NCBI RefSeq assembly: GCF_016097555.1
Contig: NC_054706.1
Span: forward strand, 60,643,508-60,707,507
Direction of reading: 5' to 3'
DNA from: Gigantopelta aegis
Lineage: Eukaryota > Mollusca > Gastropoda > Neomphalida > Peltospiridae
Length of the DNA: 64,000 bases
Position numbers and translations under genes: made by a program. Below are positions 58,901-64,000 of this stretch, in pieces. The notes under the pieces were generated by a model. It did no database searches and had not been told where the DNA came from. It saw nothing but the letters and a program-made list of their open reading frames with translations. Position 1 is the first letter of the stretch. Every line of letters begins with the position of its first letter.

Positions 58901-61900
58901 CTCGTATAATAATCTCTATATATCGTATTTTGGAAACAAACTCTTCATATATTGAACTAAATTTGTATTGAATATAATGAAATAAAAGGCAGCTCACTGT
59001 GCTTTTGAAAAATATATTTACTATGGAGGTTGTGAGTGTTTGTACATAATAATACCTTAACAGACAGAACACAGGCCAGTGAGGCTGAACATGGAAGAAT
59101 CAGACCTACATCAATCTGGGTCAGGAGAGTTCCAACATGGTGGTTCCTGAAAGAAAAAAAAAATCCACAAATGAAAATAACACTGGGAAAAAAAAAATTC
59201 AAAATTATGTGCAGTTTTTAAAAAGAAGGTAAGCTTCTGTAAGCCTTTTGTCACCACAAGAATAGTTTTGGGGTCTCCCTAAAATCCAGTATTTTAGAAA
59301 AAGTCAGATGATTTTCATTTACGTAAATCCAATTACTTGTCAATTTTTCAATTAACTCATTCATTTCATTATACATTTGTACTAGTATCCCATTTTTTTT
59401 CATCTGAATATTATAGATACATGTGTATTTTAATATGCTAGCTCTATAGCAAAATATGAATTAGAGAAAAAAATGTCTATAGTCTGTCCCATCTTACAAA
59501 AAATGTGGTTTTTTAAAAAATAATTTCACTTTTGTTTGACATAAGAAAAAAAGTAAAAGTTTTTTGGAAATAAAAATAAATACTATTTTTGTGTCCAATT
59601 TAGAAAACAATCAGCTTAGAAATAAATAACTTGTAGTAAATTCCATAGCATAAAAAAGGGTGTTCCCCATGAGACGGACTACAGTTATCACTAAAATCAA
59701 TATTTTTTTCAGTAGGAGCAACATAAGCTACTTGAAACCAATGTTATAGAAAATAATAGTCTTATCCCAAACAGCCAGATATTGTGTGTTACTTCCAAGT
59801 TACAAAATAAATTACACTGTACAGTCAAACTTTGCTATTTCGATGTTGAAGGGTCTAAAATAACAGACACAGAACCTGGGAGTGGAATGAGAAATAGCCA
59901 AATGTGCCCACCGAGGGGGATCGATCACAGACCAACCGCGTGCCAAGCGATCACTTTACGACTTGGCTACATCCCGTCCCCCGCTAACAAACTTTGACCG
60001 TATGCTAAATGTGTTTTAATTATACCAGACAAGAATGCGGGAGTCCGAGGAAAGCCCAACAAGAGCTAGATTGAGATCTTCAACCACAGACAGACTCAGA
60101 AGCTTCTCTGTGGTGCCCTCTAAACACTGTCGAGATGTGATTTCATCCAGACTGTCAGCCAGTGAATACTTCTGGACCAGAGTTGTACTGGACTGGTTAC
60201 AGCAAAGTATCACTTGATTGTCCATGAGTGGACAGCATAACAAGTTGTTTCTGGAACTGAAAATAAGAACAATAATATAGGACCTTTATTGGAATGCTTG
60301 TTTGATGGCATTCATTACCATAAAATGTCATGTACCTGTGAATTACGGTCACTTATATAATGTAGATAGGCATAGCACCTCCATGGTGTTACGTCTCTTC
60401 TGTTCATGATGTAACAAACTTTTAATTCAGTGTGCGGTTTTGAGGAGAGTCTGGAGTCCGAGGCGTGCAAAAATCATATAGGACTCTCTAGCTTGGCTTG
60501 CATATGAGTCCGCATGGCTCGTAAAAATTATGTGTACAAATTACGTTGATTCTTCAAAATCCTGGAAAACCTGTCTTGAATAGCGAACTTTTCCATGGTT
60601 TCATGTAAAACATTTAGCACATCTTCTGTTCTACTGGAGACGCACAGCAGGGCTCGCTGGGTTGGTGGCGGGCTCTAAAGATTCAAACAGGGAGTCCTTA
60701 TGTCACTTAAATTTTTTAAACCAAAATTGCACAAAGTAACTGATCAAATTAAATACTAAAATGATTCAGACATCTTATACATTGACAGAGTTTGACAAAT
60801 CCGCTAGCCCGACGCCCGTGGCTAGTGGTTTTTAAGTTCGGGCTAGTGAGAACCGCAAAACCACTAGCCCGCAGGGCTAGTGGTTTCCACCCCCCTCCTT
60901 ATCGCTCGATCGTGGGGTTTTTTGTGGTTTTTTGTTTTTCTCTCGGCTGAAATTTCGTTTAATAAATTTGATTGTGATGTTTGTCATCGAATAATATCAA
61001 CAACGCAATCAGTATACATCGCCACAGTTACAGCATGCATTGTTTACTTTTCCCTTTCAAGTTTCTGGCACAGGAAATAAGTTTAATGACATGCGTGTTT
61101 TGATTGGTTGGACACGTCACGTGGTAGTTAATCTCGCACATATGAACTTGGAAATCTCGCACTTAAGAACTTGGAAATCACCAATTGCGACGACAGGTTA
61201 ATCTCAATCAAGTAAACCCCAGTCATGCTTTGAATTTCAGTGTTTGTTTTATTTACCTGTTGTTTTCTAATTTTACACTTCGCTGACATGTGGTTATCGG
61301 CAATCAGGAAAACAATTTACTTTAATGGTAACTCACATGCAATGACTCTGCTTGACCAATTTGTGTATCGGTCTGGATAATGTGTCACAGCTGCCGATAC
61401 AAGATGATACCTTTTTTGTTCATCAATTAACAACGGATTAGATGTCGCCGTTATATTCTTTTGATATCGGTCTGACACAGGATAATGCCCAGTATTTGAG
61501 CAATTGGCATCACTGTTCCTGGCGACATAAATAGTAGGGCCCTAAATGTATAACCCACTACCGAATACACTGAACCATCTATTACCGTGTGTCACACTGT
61601 CGTACCCTCATTTAAATTTAATTATTTTGATAGTGGGTTTAGATATCAACCATGAGTTTGCTCAATTATTTTTCCCCTGGGGGAGGGCAAACGCGAAAAC
61701 GCGAATGACGATGGATCACACTTGACAAAAAACCAAACATACAACACGACAAAAAACTGAAAGTTACAACATGATTTAAGTGTTTGTTTTATTTTACTGT
61801 TATACTCGTAACAAACCCACTAGCCCTGTGGCTAGTGACTTTTCAAAATATTTGTCATACTCTGATTGAGTAACTCTAACTTTCAAACACAACACAAATC

Positions 61901-64000
61901 TCATATCATGACAACCATCAAACAATCATTATGCAGTAGCACATTAATTCTGTAATTTTGATAAAGGATTATACATGTAGCTGAAACATAATATCAGAAA
62001 ACTCCAACAAGAAAACAAACACACACAACCTAAAAATATATATACATGAATGTATATTGAACCAAATATGCCAAGTTTGCAAGAAAACATGAAACCATGA
62101 AATGGGATTACAATAAAATAAGAGAAATATTATCAATATATTACTCAGTAACCGAGTATCTAGATGTTAGATACTGACCAATGCAGTTTATTATGTAATG
62201 CCACTAATACCTGAACACAAATGTCACATACCTGGTGAGATCTGTGACGGGAAGATCGAGATTGAGCCGACTCGACTCCCCAGTCTGCCAGTGGTAGACA
62301 AATAATAACAGCCAGGACACAACCTCATCCTTAATGCCAGAAATCAACAGGGCCACCTTGGTCTGGTGAGGAAGCAGCCACATGTTCTTGGCACAGCAAG
62401 CCTGAAAAACATGTCGTTAGTTAACTATTAAAAGAGAGGCTCAGGATTAATAAAAAATAAAAAATAAAGCTTATTTAGAATTATATGCTTCACAATTTTT
62501 ATTGAATTAAAATGTGTTTGTTCAAATTGTGCACTAGGGGCCAAAGAAATGGCACAAAACACAATGATTTAAAAAATATGTGCAATAAAAAAAAAAATTA
62601 TTGACTGAAAATTACAAGTCATGAATGAAAGAAATGATTTATTTAATGACACACTCAACACATTTTATTTACGGTTATATGGCGTCAGACATATAGTTAA
62701 GGACCACACAGATATGGAAAGAGGAAACCTGCTGTCGCCACTTCATGGGCTACCCTTTTCAATTAGCAGCAAGGGATCTGTTATATGCACCATCCCACAG
62801 ACAGGATTGTACATACCACAGCCTTTGTTACACCAGTTGTGGAGCACTGGCTGGAACGAGAAATAGCCCAATGGGTCCACCGCAGGGATCAATCCTAGAC
62901 CGACCGTGTATCAAGCGAACACTTTATCACTGGGCTACGTCCAGCCCCTTACAAGTCAGGATGCGTGATTGACAGGTCATCGCAAAATATTTTACACTGC
63001 TACTTAATAATTAAATTCATTGCTGTTAAAATAAATTAGTGAATGGTTATATATGGTATACAATAAATACGAAGATTATACCTACCACAGGTAACAGCCA
63101 GTCTAGCTCATTGGTCCAGCCACTCGGTCCATCAGAAGACCACAGACTGAGGGAGTATTCTGACATACAGGCCACGAACTGGACAACTTCATTGTTAGAC
63201 ATCACAGAGCCAGCCGTGAGAGATAATACAGGCTCATCCTTTCCTGTCTGAAATTACAAATATAAACTCACATGTACAGGTAGAAAGATGGACACAAGTT
63301 CACAGATGGACACTGATGTTTTCACAATCACTTTATGATTGATATGATTGCAACAAATCCCATTTGAAACCTTTTTAATTGAATAAAATAAAATAATTTA
63401 GATGATTTTATTAAATACAAATACATTTTAATTTTATTATTATGGTCATATTCTAAAAATAGTGCGGATTTTTTCCAATACCTCCTTTGGTTAAATAGTG
63501 GTGAAAATAATTTAAGCAATAAAAAAGCAAATCAAGTGACAAATAAAGTGCTTATCAATTAAATAAACCTCATGAAACTTAATAATAGAAAGATTCAACT
63601 ACCAGTAGTCTTGTTACTTTGTGTTTCATATACAGTGAAACCCCTCTATACTGGACATCCTCGGGACCAAGTAAAAGGTATCCAGTTTAGAGAGGTTAAT
63701 TTCTGTACTGATTTTTTAAAAAGGACTGAAAAATTTCCGGTTTTGGGGGAATTTTGGGGGAATTCTGGTTAACAGAGGATCCGGTTTTGTGAGGTTTCAT
63801 TGTATCTCTATTTGATTAAAATACATACATGTACTGTGTACTTGCACAGTGGCATGTAACTCCACAGAAACACACGTACACAGACAAAATAATAAATGGC
63901 TTTACATTAACTTAAAATTATTAAACAAAAAAGATCAACTGCATTTTTTTTATGTACCTGAAAACAAGACAAATATCTCAAGCCACCCTTTTGAAGATGT
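55733..64000 (-). CDS. PALB2: Partner and localizer of BRCA2, C-terminal WD40 part (5' end outside window)
   Basis: PALB2 bridges BRCA1 and BRCA2 in homologous recombination; its C-terminal propeller binds BRCA2. Seven exons, complement(63958->64000, 63086-63247, 62232-62401, 60026-60256, 59056-59146, 56498-56625, 55733-55928), join in frame to 339 aa plus stop. Segments match human PALB2 from memory in order: PVLSLTAGSV and SLSLW (human PVLSVSS, VSLW); ALVGLSSDSRILVWN (ALLGTTIMNNIVIWN); GYLLLVVMNRS with AVNP (GLLFIVLSHPC, VINP); GDIVMWDKYYGNILAHLP (GTIAIWDLLLGQCTALLP); LLFAGQENGCVHV (HLLAGQKDGNIFVY). The stop matches the family's C-terminus. The coiled-coil and chromatin-binding parts must lie upstream, beyond 64000. 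Converges on PRPSAP. Identification rests on recalled human sequence. Confidence 0.88.
56498..56625 (-). CDS. PALB2: PALB2 exon
   Basis: 128 nt. Acceptor TTCTTTCAG|GGTTAT, donor CAAAG|GTAGTT. Reads GYLLLVVMNRSSEDPG, CFLAVNP. Confidence 0.86.
56959..57372. repeat. 35-bp inverted repeat interrupted by a SINE
   Basis: Left arm 56959-56993 (GCCTTGATTCCATGATCATT ...); right arm 57024-57051 plus 57366-57372 after removal of the SINE and one duplication. One mismatch in 35. PALB2 intron. Confidence 0.85.
57052..57350 (-). mobile_element. Full-length SINE, tail B + head 1, with target duplication
   Basis: AAGTTTGTTTTGTTTAACGC ... GGGGATCGATACCAAAC ... CACTAGGCTACATCCC. Flanked by AAAATGATCATGGAA (57037-57051) and AAAACGATCATGGAA (57351-57365). 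Confidence 0.92.
57839..58060 (-). mobile_element. 5'-truncated SINE (tail A + body) with target duplication
   Basis: GAAATGTTTCATTTAACGAC ... GCACTGGCTGGAATGAGACA. CGACAATAAAG at 57828-57838 and 58061-58071. PALB2 intron. Confidence 0.9.
58240..59055. other. PALB2 intron, short inverted repeat
   Basis: ATATACAGAACTTCACATA near 58515 is inverted as TATGTGAAGTTCTGTATAT near 58607; otherwise nothing recognised. Confidence 0.45.
59056..59146 (-). CDS. PALB2: PALB2 exon
   Basis: 91 nt. Acceptor TTCTTTCAG|GAACCA, donor GTTAAG|GTATTA. The first base completes W, then NHHVGTLLTQIDVG, matching human WNLKTGQLLKKMHIDD in position. Confidence 0.85.
59820..59982 (-). mobile_element. pogo-like end followed by SINE head 1
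   Basis: ACAGTCAAACTTTGCTATTT resembles a pogo terminus (59820-59870). 59878-59982 is an inverted head 1: GAGGGGGATCGATCACAGAC, GACTTGGCTACATCCCG. Confidence 0.6.
60026..60256 (-). CDS. PALB2: PALB2 exon: WD40 blades, with tandem acceptors
   Basis: 231 nt, ending GTCTG|GTATAA. Contains NNLLCCPLMDN and LALVGLSSDSRILVW. Two acceptors 6 bp apart (CAGTTCCAG) both keep the frame, so the exon may start at 60256 or 60250. Confidence 0.87.
60786..61864. mobile_element. CAGAGTNTGACAAAT element with 5-bp target duplication
   Basis: Ends CAGAGTTTGACAAAT and, inverted, CAGAGTATGACAAAT, with GGCTAGTGG blocks inside both ends. ATTGA abuts both ends. 1079 bp, no transposase frame. PALB2 intron. Confidence 0.78.
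62232..62401 (-). CDS. PALB2: PALB2 exon: WD40 blade
   Basis: 170 nt. Acceptor GTTTTTCAG|GCTTGC, donor CTCACCAG|GTATGT. Reads MWLLPHQTKVALLISG then VTDLT; the last two bases belong to a split codon. Confidence 0.85.
62622..62948 (-). mobile_element. Full-length SINE, tail A + head 1, with target duplication
   Basis: GAAATGATTTATTTAATGAC ... GGGATCAATCCTAGACCGAC ... CACTGGGCTACGTCC. TTACAAGTCA at 62612-62621 and 62949-62958. PALB2 intron. Confidence 0.92.
63086..63247 (-). CDS. PALB2: PALB2 exon: WD40 blade
   Basis: 54 codons, phase 0 at both ends. Acceptor GTAATTTCAG|ACAGGA, donor CCTGTG|GTAGGT. Carries PVLSLTAGSVMS and MSEYSLSLWSS. Confidence 0.85.
63633..63802 (+). mobile_element. pogo-like MITE, TA target
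   Basis: CAGTGAAACCCCTCTATACT at left, CAATGAAACCTCACAAAACC inverted at right, each next to TA. 170 bp, PALB2 intron. A diverged inverted copy is at 19548-19693. Confidence 0.78.
63958..64000 (-). CDS. PALB2: PALB2 exon (partial at window edge)
   Basis: 43 nt visible, ending TTTTCAG|GTACAT in phase 0. Reads HLQKGGLRYLSCFQ. Cut by the window end. Confidence 0.65.

Noticed and set aside
60880-61080. 66-residue frame inside the CAGAGT element
   Set aside because: No family resemblance; lies wholly in transposon sequence within a PALB2 intron.

Overview
The window is nuclear DNA of an invertebrate animal, most likely a mollusc and probably a gastropod. It is AT-rich, intron-rich and full of tRNA-derived SINEs, small inverted-repeat DNA transposons and long microsatellites. 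Four host genes can be read with their splice sites. No virus, LTR element, CRISPR array, operon or true tRNA gene was seen. The mollusc assignment rests on the protein orthologues and on a SINE style I associate with molluscs; no search was run.

Layout. 1-8084: repeats only. 8085-9360: a minisatellite with a 30-bp unit. 9361-10640: no recognisable feature. 10641-11850: a second tandem array (unit about 120 bp) that runs up to the start codon of the first gene. 11858-21151 (+): a class A peptide GPCR in three coding exons (387 aa), followed about 110 bp downstream by a decayed duplicate of the end of its last exon. 21430-35200: about 14 kb of gene-free, repeat-rich DNA. 35201-38473 (-): NTHL1, the endonuclease III DNA glycosylase, four exons, 345 aa. 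38474-39107: a compact divergent promoter. 39108-51137 (+): PRPSAP, the non-catalytic PRPP-synthetase-associated protein, nine exons, 362 aa. 55733-64000 (-): the 3' part of PALB2 (C-terminal WD40 propeller, seven exons, 339 aa visible), convergent with PRPSAP; its 5' end lies beyond the window.

How the genes relate. NTHL1 (base excision repair) and PALB2 (BRCA2-linked homologous recombination) are both genome-maintenance genes. PRPSAP modulates PRPP synthesis for nucleotide supply and is arranged head-to-head with NTHL1. Joint regulation of NTHL1 and PRPSAP is plausible from the 634-bp spacing but is an inference. The receptor is unrelated and stands apart.

Mobile DNA. More than thirty SINE pieces share one central body but carry at least three different tRNA-like heads and two different 3' tails; both tails and local LINE tails share a GTCGTTAAA motif. 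Five SINE insertions have clear target-site duplications. Other elements are two inverted 1.2-kb TTAA elements of Kolobok/T2 type 35 kb apart, a third TTAA element, a set of CAG...CTG elements flanked by 5-6 bp direct repeats, a nested transposon pair in a PRPSAP intron, pogo-like MITEs, and a 35-bp inverted repeat split by a SINE. I found no clearly new biological system. The most unusual items are the array against the receptor's start codon, the exon duplicate in its 3' region, the SUMO-type motifs in NTHL1 and the modular SINEs.
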